In this document: positions 48,386 through 60,783 of the stretch, piece after piece
How positions within the stretch are numbered: the first letter of the stretch is position 1
Layout of the letters: the number at the start of each line of letters is the position of its first letter
Assembly (NCBI GenBank): GCA_038373885.1
Contig: JAWZYV010002521.1
Location: 248,001-312,000 of the forward strand
Length of the DNA: 64,000 bases
Reading direction: 5' to 3'
DNA from: Cheiracanthium punctorium
Taxonomy: Eukaryota; Arthropoda; Arachnida; Araneae; Cheiracanthiidae
Program-made: the position numbers and the translations under genes
The notes under the pieces: generated by a model
What the model was told of the DNA's origin: nothing
Database searches by the model: none
Seen by the model: the letters and a program-made list of their open reading frames with translations, nothing else

Positions 48386-49649
48386 TGTAAAATTCATATC
48401 AATCATTAATTACTTATTCTAATATAAAAAATACTTATAAATGGTGCAAAGTAATAAAAGCAATCAGACTTTTGTAGAGTTGTTTTTCGTTTTCTGTAAA
48501 CACGATTTACAACGTTAACAACAATTTTGTGTAAAATAACTAATAAATTCTTTATTATTTTACGAATTTGAAATATATTCTAATTTCACATAAACGCACG
48601 CAAAACATCTTCATGATTAAAGCTCTGAGCAGTTATACTACAAAACGACATTTCTATAACGAAACTCGTAAATTAAAACATTTCTTCTGTGCTATGACAT
48701 TAGGTGACAGAAGATTCTTGGAGTCATCTGCTGATTAAAATGATACTCCAGTTTGAAAACTTTTTTAAATGTAAAATGTTGTACAACCCCTCAAAAAAGT
48801 GTTCGCGCATAAGTCACATTGCCTACGTCGGTTTCACAGATAAAATGGAGTTTTTGTAGAAAGTTTTGTACGTAGTGCATATAACTTCTCGCATGACTTT
48901 CGAGTTGTGTGTTTTTTGAAAGACTAATTAACTAATAAAAAAATTAAAATAGGAAATATAGCTCTTACTCGAATAATTTTTTGGGAGGGTGTACATGCTG
49001 TAACTTCCAAAAGCTTTCCACCGCTGAAATAGCATACTATCTCGACAGAGAATTTAAACAATAGTAAAAGGTTTCAACTTATGCATGTAGTGATGTGAGA
49101 ATTAGCTCAATCAAATAGTTGACCTTAAAAAAATAAATAAATAAAAATAAAATAAATTATTAATCAATTGTATGTATAAGCTGGCTGAAGTATTGTTGCG
49201 TAAAATTTAACTCTTAGTAAGCTTCTTAATTTTTCATTAAAAAAATCGTTATCACCATTATTAATATTTTGATATTCATTATGAAGTTCTAGTTATCTTT
49301 TTTCAATATCTATTGTAATCTGTTTTTTTTTTTTTTGTTTCTTTTTAATTCCTCACATCACCATTTCATATGTAAATATTTTTAAGTAAGTTACCAGCTA
49401 TTAAAAATGTTTTAAATTAAGAAATTATAACCGTTCACTTAAAATAAGATATTTGGGCAAGAAAAATCAACATAATGTTCAGCATTTTGTTTATAAATTA
49501 GCCGTACTTCTCTGAGGCAGTCCTTTTGAACCGGCATTTCTCTCAATATCTTTAGTTTTGTTCTATCCCTGAAATGCCACAACCCTAAACGAATTGCCAC
49601 CGGAATCATGTTTCTGCAGGGGTTGGTCTGTTTCACGCCGATTAACCCC

Positions 49650-49760
49650 CTACCAAACCCCTTCTCCCTTCCTCTGTTTCTATCCCCCCCCCCGCGTTTT
49701 TTTATCCTGTCTATCTGTCTTTCCTTTATCCCCTCTTTGTCATATTTTCAACCCTTTTCC
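49650..49760. repeat. Pyrimidine-rich tract
   Basis: Strong C/T bias on the + strand creates overlapping open frames (Pro/Ser/Phe-rich) without coding character. Confidence 0.6.
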
Positions 49761-49811
49761 CACCCACAATTTGCTCCCCATCCTCCGTGCCTATGGAAGG
49801 TGCGTTTGCTG

Positions 49812-50880
49812 TGCGTGACACTAGTCACTTAGCCCGAGGAACACAGTTGCCAGCAAATGGTTTCTGTTGAGAACAACAATAAATTTATTTGACGTCTTCT
49901 TATCGGGGCATGTCAGAATTGGCTTGCTGTTTGACAAGCTAATGAAATTCGATGTTATCATTACGCAACTGAACTGTTAGCGAGGCAGACTACATATATC
50001 CCGCCGTATAATGCTCACATATAACCTAAAAAAGAAACAAATTCCGTTATATCGACAATAGGGTCTGCCAAAGCACACGAAAATAGGACAATCCCACAGG
50101 GTACCATGGTCTATAAAGCCCAAATAGAATAAAAATCGAGGTACTCTCCAATGAAATTTGAGAGTTTTTGCTCTTGGAACTAATGTTAAGTGCTGAGCAT
50201 GAATCTAGTCACAAGTTAATGAAATTCGACGTTATCATTACGCGGGTAGCGACTGGTAGCAAGGCGAACTACACATATCCTAGCGTATAATGCTCGCATA
50301 GCCTAAAAAAGAAAAAAATTCCGTTATATCGACAATAGGGTCTGCCAAAACACTCGAAAATAGGGCAATCCCGCAGAGCATAATGGTCTATAAAGCCCAA
50401 ATAGAATAAAAATCGAGGTACTCTCAAACGAAATTTGAGAGTTTTTCCTCTTGGAACTTAAGTCAAGTGCTGAGCATGACACTAGTCACTTAGCCTATGG
50501 GACACAGTTGTTACAAACGGTTTTCGTGAGCATAACGACAATATGTTTGGTTTAAGTTTTGTTGTCCGAACAATTCGGAATTGGTTTTCTTCTGTTTGAT
50601 GAGTAATGAATCTTGATGCTGTCATCACATAACTGAACTTTCAGCGAGGTGTGTGATAGCTACATATATTACGACTTATAACGCTCGCTATTACTTTATA
50701 TCTACAATAGGGCCGGCCTAAGGCATTGGCAAATGGAGCAATCGCACTGTGTCCCTAACTTAGTAAATTCAGATTTTATACTGAAAATGTTAGCAATGAG
50801 TAAATAAAAACCGAAGCTCTCTCCAGCGAAATTTGAGTTTCCCTTCTGGAACGAAAGTGCTTATATAAATTCTGCTGACG
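49812..50880 (+). repeat. Three-copy tandem array of a complex ~0.28-0.4 kb unit
   Basis: Copy 1 starts near 49812 (TGCGTGACACTAGTCACTTA), copy 2 near 50197 (GCATGAATCTAGTCAC) and copy 3 near 50474 (GCATGACACTAGTCACTTAG). Copies 1 and 2 are close (shared TTCCGTTATATCGACAATAG and TCTATAAAGCCCAAATAGAA); copy 2 lacks about 105 bp that copy 1 has between CTAGTCAC and AAGCTAATG. Copy 3 is the most diverged. Each unit ends with a small palindrome, ACTCTC(A/C)AA...TTTGAGAGT in copies 1 and 2. No ORF is conserved. It resembles a short satellite array or a stacked non-autonomous element. Confidence 0.85.
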
Positions 50881-51671
50881 AAAAAAGAGAAAACAATTCC
50901 ATACTGGCATGCTGTTCTTATATGACTTGTCCATTTCAGAACTTGGGTTTAGTGCAATATGATGTAACTAAGGAAATTTTAATGTTTTCAGACAAGTTGA
51001 AATAGGTACTATTAACTTAATGTAGAGAGTTCTGCTTGTAAACTTGTATACTTTACTGTAAAAGTTTTATTGTAATCATATAAATGTATATATAGATATT
51101 TTATATATTATTGAAATGTTTTTTTAAAATATGGAACAAGGTTATAAAGATATTACTTTTTAAATGAGTTGATTTAATGAACTTAGAAATTTTATCTTAT
51201 AATGATAGTTAAAATATCACCTTATGCTATTCATAAAAAAAGACAAGTTTTTAAAAAATTCTAAATAATTAATTTTTCTTTAAAGCTTTATAAATGCATG
51301 CACAATTAACTATGTATATTTTACTATGTTAAGATGACACTTATTTTACAACTTTAGTGTATTTTTTTTTAATTATGTTTATGAAAAAGGTCTCACACAC
51401 ACAAATATTTTGCACTGAGGCTGGCCTAGATTCATAAGCAAGACATTAAGTTCTTGTCAAAAATCAGGCCAGGGTCACTTCTTCAGCGTAGAAACTCTTT
51501 AATGCTCTAGCACACAAAGTGTTTCTCTTATAAATTATTCTAAAAAAAAAAAAATAAATAAGTACAAACGACTGCCAAGTGGACAGAATAACATGAGATG
51601 TTAGAGTAAGTTTTTATGATGCATTCCTGAGATGTGTCATTTAAAATATGCGGATGTGAATTATATGGATT

Positions 51672-52075
51672 ATATTCCTTGGTCCCACAGTGGCCTAGTA
51701 ACTAAACTCCATTCCCATAAGAACACGGAAAGTGAAGCAGCATCCAAGCTTGGCCAGTGCTTGGAAGGGTGAACTCGTCTCTCGGCTGGGATGCTGTGGG
51801 ACCGTGTACGCCAATGGGACCGGGTGCACGTAAAAAACCGTTGTGGCTCCAATATCCTCCATGTTTAAAAATACTTGTGTGGGTGCCGATTTCAGGTGGT
51901 TGGTTCCTCATATGGAATTAGTTCAAAATTAGGTGAACCCGAGCGAAGTCGGACTTCCTCCCACTGAGGCTCATTAAAATGGAAATCGTCCTTTTTTTTT
52001 GCCCATCGCCGTCCTATAGGGGGATTTGGGACGGCTCCGCGGTTGCCAGAGGGCATTATACACAACAACAACAGT
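51672..52075 (+). repeat. SINE with CAA-repeat tail, long copy
   Basis: Begins near CCACAGTGGCCTAGTAACTA (A-box-like TGGCCTAGTAA). The body has GGGTGCACGTAAAAAACCG, CCTCCATGTTT and GCCGATTTCAGGTGG, shared with 43192-43665. It ends ACACAACAACAACAG, the same tail type as 27297-27550, suggesting a shared LINE partner. Minus-strand open frames here are by-products. Confidence 0.75.
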
Positions 52076-52937
52076 ACTACTTCAAATTTAAAGAACTAAA
52101 TCAATAGTCACAAAGTGAGTATTGGCTTCAAAAACCGTAATATAAGGTACAGGGATTTAAAAAATATATATTTTTATATTTTAGTCTCATGTACCAGTGA
52201 GAAAAGACACAATGACGTTTTATCAGCTTCAGATACCTACCAAAATATTTGAAAAATTGCAAACCTCTACTAATTCTAGTTCTTAAAGCATGTGTGTCCT
52301 AGCATAAGCTCCCTGATTTTTACAAGCGCAACACCGGTCCGCATGGATGCAACATTAGACACAGATGGGGAATCTTCACCCCTGAACCGTTTCATCGATG
52401 GAACGACGTCTAAGTGTGGGAAGATAATAGGTTAAATATAAGTTTAAGATAAAAAACAATTTTAATACGAAAAAAAAGATAAAATGAACTATAATCAAAA
52501 GAAAAGCAGTTCTAAATAGTACATTTAACACGTTAAAAATCGTAAGCTAAGGTTAAAAAGTCGCGTATGATGTATTTGTGACTTTATGATGAAGGAATGT
52601 AGATGTAATTCAATGAAAACTGGAGGTCAGTAAACGGAACTTGATGTCTACACCACTTTAGGGTTAAAGTACAAGCGAATGTAAATCACACATTTGTAAA
52701 AATCTTCTTCCTCGCGTTTGTTTTCTTCCTATATAGAAAACTGTCAGTGTGTACTTCAAACTCTTGGCTTTTCTGTTACGACAGAAATCTATTTACCATT
52801 TTCAATAGAGAAAGGTCGGAACAGCCCTTGTTTTCAACTCTTTTTGCATCCATAATTTTTTTTCACCATTTTCTTATCTTCCGATAGTCGTCTTCTCCAT
52901 ATTACATTGTGACGTCGCAACATGTATGCCCACTGGT

Positions 52938-53112
52938 CAGGGGCGTAGCCAAGGGGGGGGGGTTAGGGGGGTCATAACACCCCTCATGAGAAATTTTTTG
53001 CCATACAAAATGTATATTCTTCACTACATTATCACACATATGTATACATATATATGAGTTGAAGTAGTCGTAACCCCCCCCCACCCCATAAAAATTTCTG
53101 GCTACGCCCCTG
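52938..53112. mobile_element. hAT-like MITE with perfect 8-bp target duplication
   Basis: Best-preserved copy: 175 bp, starts CAGGGGCGTAGCCAAG, ends CTGGCTACGCCCCTG; duplication CCACTGGT at 52930-52937 and 53113-53120. C/G runs lie just inside both ends, with a shared central AAAATGTATATTCTTCACT. Non-coding. Confidence 0.9.
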
Positions 53113-53529
53113 CCACTGGTCACACATGACTTTGTGGCTATTTATGTTACATGTTTGCCATGATGTTTTCGTATCAGAGAGGTTGTGGAGGAGGGGAAAT
53201 GGCGGCCTGGGACAGTTTTTGTGACACCACATAGTGACCTACATTGCGACGGGAGGAATTACATTGCGACGTCACTCTGCAACTTCACATGTTTGTCACA
53301 CAGTGATGTCACACTGTGACTGATTATCAATTGTATTGCAACATCTCATGGTTGAAATGATGAGGCGTCCCAGTAAACCATCATTTACATCACATTTGTG
53401 ATGAAGAACGTGACGAAATGGAACGTCACGACAGCGTCAATAAAAACATGATTGTAGAAAGCGTCCCTCCAGCTGGGGGTGATGAAACTGAAGTGAGTGT
53501 AGAGCGTGGCAGTCCCTCACTTGGTTATG

Positions 53530-56500
53530 CGCTTGGGATAATGGTTTTGTGAGGCTGCAATAATCTCCAAGAAAAATAAGCAATCTCCATTTATTTTTCT
53601 CAAAGTATGACCATATTGAAAAAGGAATTGCTGTTCAGGCAGAAGCATTGGCATCGGCTATATCCAATATCATTTATTGGTGTTCTTAAGTTTATTCAAT
53701 TTCAATAGCTGCTTCTGATTCGTCAGTTGTCAGTTTTGTTAGCATATAACTTATTTTTGTTAATTTTCATAAGAAAAGCACAGATGTGATGAACATCGGC
53801 TTTTCTTATGAAGTGTTTCATGGGAGAACTTTAACAATGTACTGGTAAAAAATGTTTTCTTTTAAGCTTATAAAATATACCCTAATGAATAAATGTATTT
53901 CAAGAACAATCGTATTAAACAAAAATAAAAATCTGCATGCTATACAGAAATCATTATACACTTTAAACAGGTTAATACACTTTTAAAATGATGTATTTTT
54001 GTTATTGTTTAGCTAAAACAGTTTCTTTTGGAATTAGTAACATGAGTATTTAGTATTTATGTTTTGATAACCTTAAAAAAACTATGCTTTTAGAATTGAA
54101 TACCTTCTGACAGAAAATATTTTTTTTTTGAAAGATTTGTAGCAGAATTATTTACCGCAGTTTCCGGTATGAAGTCTGTGGCACTTAAGGCAATAAAAAT
54201 TAATGCCTTCAACGTTTATGGGGTTCATAAAAAGCGAAGTTAAAAGCACATTACAGATTCCCAGTATTATGAATAATATTGAAGTATTTTAAAAACTTTT
54301 TAATATTTATTACTGAGATATTTACCAAAAAAATTATTCTTAGAAAAATATTAAATTTTTCTTTCCTTGTTTGTCTCTTTAAAAAAAAACAATTGCTAAA
54401 CATAACTGTTTAAAAGAAAAACGTCTTATTTTCCCACACCAATGAAGTGTAACAAATGAGGATTGTTTTACATTTTCAAGATCTTTTGTATTACAACGTT
54501 AAGAATTTATTTTTTTATGAAGCTAAAGAAAATACAAAAATGAATAAATAATTAAAAATTTAGAATAAAAATTTTTATAAATATTTACTTATCATAAAAA
54601 TCGCGATATAACGGAATAATCATAGTGAACATTATTGTAAAACACAATGACTTGGTACTGAAAATTTGCCTTTGGTGAAATAAAATAGCCGTACATTTTT
54701 TTCTGCATTAAAAATAAGGTATCATTTGCATTTACTAGTCCCTTAGTGCGCGTTAGCTTTCTTTATGTAAAATATTATATTTTCGTAGGCATGTTGAATC
54801 ATCACATCATCAAAATGTTTGTATGAAAACAGTGTTTAAAAGTTGCATTTTTTGTTACAAAAATGCTATTTACGTATCGTTTTGGAATTTGCATTTGTCT
54901 AACAGTTAAATTATTACACGTATTGTCAAATGAAAATTCCTGACTGTTAAAATCATTTTTCATCAACTCCTATACTCTTGTATCTGAAACTCATGTACAA
55001 TGTTTACCAATATAGGATTATTACCAATATAGGATAATAGGGTGTCCATTAGTTTTTCATCAATTAGGAACGGATTATCATTATCCTAAAGAGCTAATAT
55101 TTGTCTAACATGTATTTAGGTTTAAACAGAATGAACTTATAGGGTATACGGAATATATTTTACACACATAAAAGCTTTTGCCTGTATAAGACGTACCCTA
55201 GTGCACAGTTAAAACAACGGACCACCAACATACGCATTAAGGTGCAACTTTCGACACGATTCGGCACGTATTAATTTAGTCTAAATCTTAAGAAATTTTA
55301 TTTCTGGGTATTTTAACATAGAACGGAAAATGTGAGAGGGCATGATTTAAATAAATAAATTATAAAAATGAAATCACAAAATAAACTACACCCTAATGTA
55401 TAGTTACGCTTTCTTTTATAATATTTTATTTTTGCGTTGTGTGAAATGTTTCAAGATAACCAAAAAAAAATTTTTTGTTTTTTCGTAAAATTCTGTTTAC
55501 TAGTACACAGTTTTCCCTGATTGTTTCATTTACAAAATGAAAAACATAACATTGAACTTGCATGTTAATCCAAACTGAATAAAAATAATTTAAATGAATG
55601 CATCGTAGGTACATCAGCTGATTTAAGTCAGAAATCTGAAAGCTTTTAAACAAAATTGGCAATCTAACGACCTGTTTTTAACTCTTCAAAAAAATTAGAT
55701 TGCATTAGATCTGCTGATGATAATGAATTGAATATTCCCGGGAATGAATTAATATTTCCGGGTGCATTAAAAATTCAACATTTTATAACAAATTCATGAA
55801 GACAACATTTTTATGTTGTGAGAATACTAGCAGAAATTTGTTCAGGAGGGAAATGTCATATAAAATTACTGCTGACTATACTATACTTATAGTGTTACTA
55901 TAAGTAATAATATCTGTCATTTCTCTAATTATTAGGAGCAATTGCATATAATATTATTCTATAAATTAGATATTTAAGTATGTGTAGTAAAAAAAAATGT
56001 ATTTACAGATACATGCAACTTTCTTAATAAATTCTTTAAAAAAACCAAGCTTCTTCTTCTTCTTTTTTTTTTTTTTACTACTGTTATGCTTACGAAAAGC
56101 TACCCTTTCTAAATTATACCCTCCCCCATCCCAAAGCGTGAAGATTTAGATTAGGATGCAGACACTAAAAACACAGGTTTTAGGTTCAAGTTGCTTGTGC
56201 GCCTATAGATACACAATTACACAATACTGTTTAAAAATTTGAAAATGATAAAGAATTAAGCGTTTGGTGTCTGCTCAAAAAAAAGAAATAAAAATAAAAA
56301 CTTTGTATTGTATTGTTTTGTCTAATGTTAAAAATACATTAGCATTATCAGTATTGCAGTAAACGAAATATTTTCCGATGTTTATTTCTTATGATTCGTA
56401 TCTTTTTCAAAAATATATAATAGAACTTTTGAAGGTATAACTCATGTGGAATCATTTTTTTTTTGTGTGTGCATAATGATTCCACTCAAGGGACATGCTA

Positions 56501-56675
56501 TATACTTTGTCAGAACTTTTCTTAAAACAAAAACATTTTTTAGATGGCCATGAAACATCTTAATGAAGAAAATTATATCAAGTTATATCGTGCATTATAT
56601 CGTGCATTTCATTTCGCGATCGCAATTATTATTATATATATTTTTTATTATTTTGAATATGTTCACTAATCACAT

Positions 56676-56710
<35 letters not shown>

Positions 56711-56770
56711 AAGGCTGCTTCTTTAAAAAAAGCAATAGGCATCGTAGGACTTTTGGATAGCTCTGAAAAC
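53530..56770. other. Intronic non-coding DNA, AT-rich
   Basis: No gene recognised. It includes a short tandem TTACCAATATAGGAT (about 55007-55040) and a T run at 56677-56707. Confidence 0.45.
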
Positions 56771-56776
56771 AAACTA

Positions 56777-56951
56777 CAGTCGAACCCGCTTAGTGGAACA
56801 TCGGTAAAAGGAATGTGCCGCTTAGTGTAATAATTTTTTTAATACACCAGACAGTAATAATTAGTCAATGTGATCCCGGATAATGGAATAACCCTCTTAA
56901 TATAATAAAATTTCGTGGCAAATTCGCTATTCATTTAACCGGGTTTGACTG
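56777..56951. mobile_element. pogo/Tigger-like MITE, TA target
   Basis: Ends CAGTCGAACCCGCTTA and (reverse complement) CAGTCAAACCCGGTTA are flanked by TA on both sides (56775-56776, 56952-56953). CAGT(C)RAACC termini and TA duplication are typical of pogo/Tigger elements. 175 bp, non-coding. Confidence 0.85.
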
Positions 56952-57329
56952 TAGTGCTGATGCCAAACACACGAGACAACTAATAATTCTTCTTCACTAT
57001 ATACACCATCCATTTATATATTAAAAGTAAATCAAATCTCTCGTGCAATTTCCCCAAAAATAAAATTCTTAACTACAAAAATCATCTTCAAAAACAGGTC
57101 GAAGTGGCATCTATTTAGTGAAATATTACAAAATTTCGTGTATTATTCGAAGGTTTTTTTTACTGAATGCTTCACAATTACAGGTTCGCTGTTTTGTAAT
57201 CGTGTATAGTATAGCGTGTAAAGAGGCATTTTAAATTTTTTTAACGTTTCTGGCACAATTAAACTATTTAAAAAGCCATCCAAAAGTTATATTATTTCTC
57301 TTAAAGAACAATCTTCAGACAGCATCATC

Positions 57330-57680
57330 TTATGACAGAATGCACCCAATAGCTCGACATGCCACAGAGGGAGTAAAACGACTCGAAATGGGAAGTGAAA
57401 TACCGCCACGGAGAGAGAAAGGGCATTTAAAAAGTCCCAGCTCCCTCTAGAACAATTGCTGCACATCACCGCAACCCAATATACCTCAGGAAAAAAAAAA
57501 AAATCGCATCCCCTCTCTTAAATCAGATCCAACCCTTTTCTCTTAGAGGGAGTTAAAATTTCCACCCCCATCACAAATAGAACCGAAAGGGGGGAGAGAG
57601 ACAGAGAGAGAAGTAAGAACTCAAACTTTGGAACAAATGTTCGAAATGGATTGACAGCGCAGATAAAAGGATAAAGCCAA
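57330..57680. promoter_or_regulatory. GC-richer intronic patch with a GAGA-type purine tract
   Basis: Non-repetitive sequence, less AT-rich than its surroundings, with a purine run GGGGGGAGAGAGACAGAGAG at 57590-57609 that offers GAGA-factor-type sites. Candidate intronic enhancer by composition only. Confidence 0.2.
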
Positions 57681-57749
57681 TGACTCATTGTGGGAGGATG
57701 GAATTTTTTTTTTCTCTTTTTGTATTATTATTATCATCGTGCGTACATG

Positions 57750-57753
57750 TATA

Positions 57754-57786
<33 letters not shown>
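57750..57786. repeat. (TA)n followed by poly-T
   Basis: TA dinucleotide run 57750-57770, then a T run to 57786. Confidence 0.9.
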
Positions 57787-57924
57787 CTATCGTTCGTAAA
57801 AGAGAATTGTGCTCCAGAAGGGAGTTGAAAATGAGTCGTAATCAGAGAAGAAGCAAGGAGGCAACAAATGAGGGGGCGGTCCCCGGAATGAGCGGAACAA
57901 AATACGCGTAAAAGCGTGCGTGCC

Positions 57925-57954
57925 GTTCTTTCTTTCTTTCTTTCTTTTTTTTTT
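57925..57954. repeat. (TTTC)n microsatellite
   Basis: TTCTTTCTTTCTTTCTTTC followed by a T run. Confidence 0.9.
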
Positions 57955-58509
57955 CTATGACTTAGTTACGTTTTCATTTGCGTGCACATGTGATTCAGTG
58001 TTCTTTGCGTTGACATAAATTTTCAGATAGCAGCATTTTTTTTATTGCCATTATTATTTTATTTAAAGAAGAGCTATGTCTTTCACATGCATTTGAGTAA
58101 TAGGATAACACATTCCATCAAGAAGAAAGAGAGAAGATAAAAGATTTTGAAAAAATTCGAGATTTAAATATTTTTTACGTAACTGAATTCTTGATTCTTT
58201 TTTTTTTAAAGGAATTACAGTTATTTTTAAGAAAACAACTGATTTACACATAAAGCTATAACGCTAAGTACCGCTATAGCAAAAAAACTGGTCTCAAATT
58301 ATCCCACTCAAATGCTCTTTGTCTGTTAATCCTCTAAGTGGCTGTGACGTAAAATCCCGTCCATTTCACTTCAGTCACTGCAATTAATCTGTAATTTAAA
58401 TTATTTATAACGCTCAGATATCATAGCATATATTTTGATATTAAAGCTCGTAAGTAATCTAGGATCTTGTTTTTTAATGAACAAATCTTCCTAGATTAAA
58501 GTATATTTT

Positions 58510-58514
<5 letters not shown>

Positions 58515-58547
<33 letters not shown>
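58515..58547. repeat. (TA)n microsatellite
   Basis: About 16 TA units. Confidence 0.95.
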
Positions 58548-58551
<4 letters not shown>

Positions 58552-58794
58552 TTTAAAGCTCCATGTAAATTTTACCGGGAAAACAACTTTACATTATCTG
58601 CCCATTTCCTTTCAGCAAAATAATTCTTATTCGCATTAGTGAAAACTACACTATACACTACTTCATCTTGGTCCACTTACAATATGTAATTTTAATATAT
58701 TCTATTCTAATTCCATATTGAGGCCTGTTTAAATGTATTTAACATTAAAAATAAAATTCCACATATTATTTAAAACGGATATAATCGGGTCATC

Positions 58795-59095
58795 TAGCTT
58801 GTGCGGTGGGTTCACTAAATGCTTGCACGTTACGAAGCCCAGTGTAGTAAGGGTTAGCCCATAGTGTCGCCGAGCCAAATATTCGGAGTTCGATTCCCGG
58901 GATGGGAGATGTTTCCCCTCTTGAGTGGGTCGATAACATGAGGACCAGCTTGCTTGGGGATACTAAATACTGGTGGTCCCGAACGACCTATCTGGCCGAA
59001 GCATATGCTTCCGTACACAAGTTCCATTGGTCTCGAAGGCGGAACTGGGTAGCAGACTATGTGCAGATTACAATCGACAGTAATCGATGATTAAA
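58795..59095 (+). repeat. tRNA-derived SINE copy, second type
   Basis: B box AGTTCGATTCCCGGG (58887-58901) follows a tRNA-like head without a foldable cloverleaf. The body runs through a GACCAGCTTGCTTGG block to about 59095. An open frame inside is incidental. Confidence 0.55.
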
Positions 59096-59299
59096 ATAAT
59101 ATTTTACACATTTAAAAAAAATTCTATGATAAAATTGTATTATTATAGAATTCTTTTGATAGTTGATTTCTTTAACATCAAGATTATTGTTATTTTACTA
59201 AATTAATATTCACTAGTCATAATCTTTTTGAAAATTGTTGGTAATCGTAATCGTAATCCATATCATTTCTTGTAATCGATTACAGATGATCGTGTAATC

Positions 59300-59410
59300 A
59301 CAGTCTGCTGGGCAGCGCAGGCTTTGGACTCATGTTTGCACTGCTGCGCAACTGAGTTTAGTTTACTTTGCATACCACGGGATCGAGTTCAATTCCTGAC
59401 TAAAGGAACC
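59300..59410 (+). repeat. tRNA-like SINE head, degenerate
   Basis: TGGGCAGCGCAGG (A-box-like) and GAGTTCAATTCCTGA (B-box-like, about 59385) at roughly tRNA spacing plus an insertion. It follows closely after the SINE at 58795. Confidence 0.4.
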
Positions 59411-60012
59411 ACGTCAGTTTGTTCGTATCTTCATGAAGAGTAATTTTGGCTACGTAATACATGCCTGAAAATAAAAAGCCTACAAAGTAAGCCGCAGTTG
59501 TGGCCTATGATCTGACAATATATCAATGTATCAATTATGAAGCCAAGAATAATTTTATTGTTTAACATTAAGTTTGATACCTAGGAAGGGCTATCCACAA
59601 AGTTAGATATTTTTTGGAGTATCTAATTTTGATTCAAGGTTTTTCGAGTTTTGGACTAATTAGATGTTAAAACGAACTAATCAAAAATGAGATGATGGAA
59701 ACTTCAATTTTTTTTTTTAAACGTGGAACAAATTTGCGCTCTGTATAATGTATTTGACCTAGAATATTGTTTCTAGGTTATTTATATTATACAGAGCACT
59801 TTAATGCAAAAATTATTGCTCACTGAATCAAAACTAAAATTCAACAGTACAAACTACACTTGCTTGCGTGAAATGCAAAGTGCCTGTGTTACAAATGAGA
59901 ACAAATGCTTACATTATCTCTCAGGTTTAGGAGAGTACTTGAAAGCCGAAAAACGTATAGCCCTTAGTTTATGCGAAATTCAAAGTTTAAAAGGCTGCAG
60001 TAAACCTTCAAG

Positions 60013-60191
60013 CAAGGGCGGCTCCAGCGAGGGGGCCAAAGGGGCCATAGCCCCATCCGAACTTTTTGATTTTGAACTTTAGATTCGTATACTTTACGAT
60101 TCCTCACGTTCAATTGGCATTTCCAACAATTTATAGGCTATCTAAAAAGTTCAATGGCCCCCTCCGAAAATTCAGCCTGGAGCCGCCCTTG
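60013..60191. mobile_element. hAT-like MITE, CAAGGGCGGCTCCAG family, perfect 8-bp target duplication
   Basis: Perfect 15-bp inverted ends CAAGGGCGGCTCCAG / CTGGAGCCGCCCTTG and a perfect duplication CCTTCAAG at 60005-60012 and 60192-60199. GGGGCCAAAGGGGCCATAG and its complement-like ATGGCCCCC lie subterminally. Distinct from the CAGGGGCGTAGCC family. Non-coding; likely the youngest of the MITEs. Confidence 0.92.
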
Positions 60192-60783
60192 CCTTCAAGT
60201 AATTCAACTAGCAAATATTTTAAGCTTCTCTTCACAATTTAATGCTTCTTTTATTTAGTATTTAAATGCTTATTGTCACTTAAGTATTGTCACTTTGGTA
60301 TCCATGGTACACAAGAGCTGAGCTAATATAGTTAACATTTCCGTACACATACAGTGGTTTAGAATTAAAAGTCGCAAAAGTCAAAAGTTTAGTGATAGAA
60401 AAAGTAATTTATGCTTCATTTTTACAAACATCATGTCAACAAACTACAATATTTTAACAGTAGAAATCAAGCTTGCCTTTATGGCTGGAATTTGGCATGG
60501 GAATTAAAACTGTCAAATCAATTTTAAGATTGAAAAACTGAAATTAATGAAACATGGACATTGAAGCCTTGAAATTTGCTTAACTTTCATGGTAATGCAG
60601 TCTAGGCTGCTTTCCCAAAGAAAGTTTTATAAATACTAACTTGAAACTTGATATTAGTTTGATGGATTTGACTCGATAAATCTCCTACAGAAAATTGACA
60701 ACAATTGTTCTGCTCTAACAAAATAAACTAACTAAACTTTTAAATAAGTGAAAACTTATTTACTATATGAATTAGTTATATTT

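Noticed and set aside
49594..49832. Two overlapping ~74-codon frames
   Set aside because: By-product of a pyrimidine-rich stretch; two frames are open at once.
51670..51911. Two minus-strand open frames
   Set aside because: Antisense of a SINE copy.
58902..59090. 62-codon open frame
   Set aside because: Internal to a tRNA-derived SINE.
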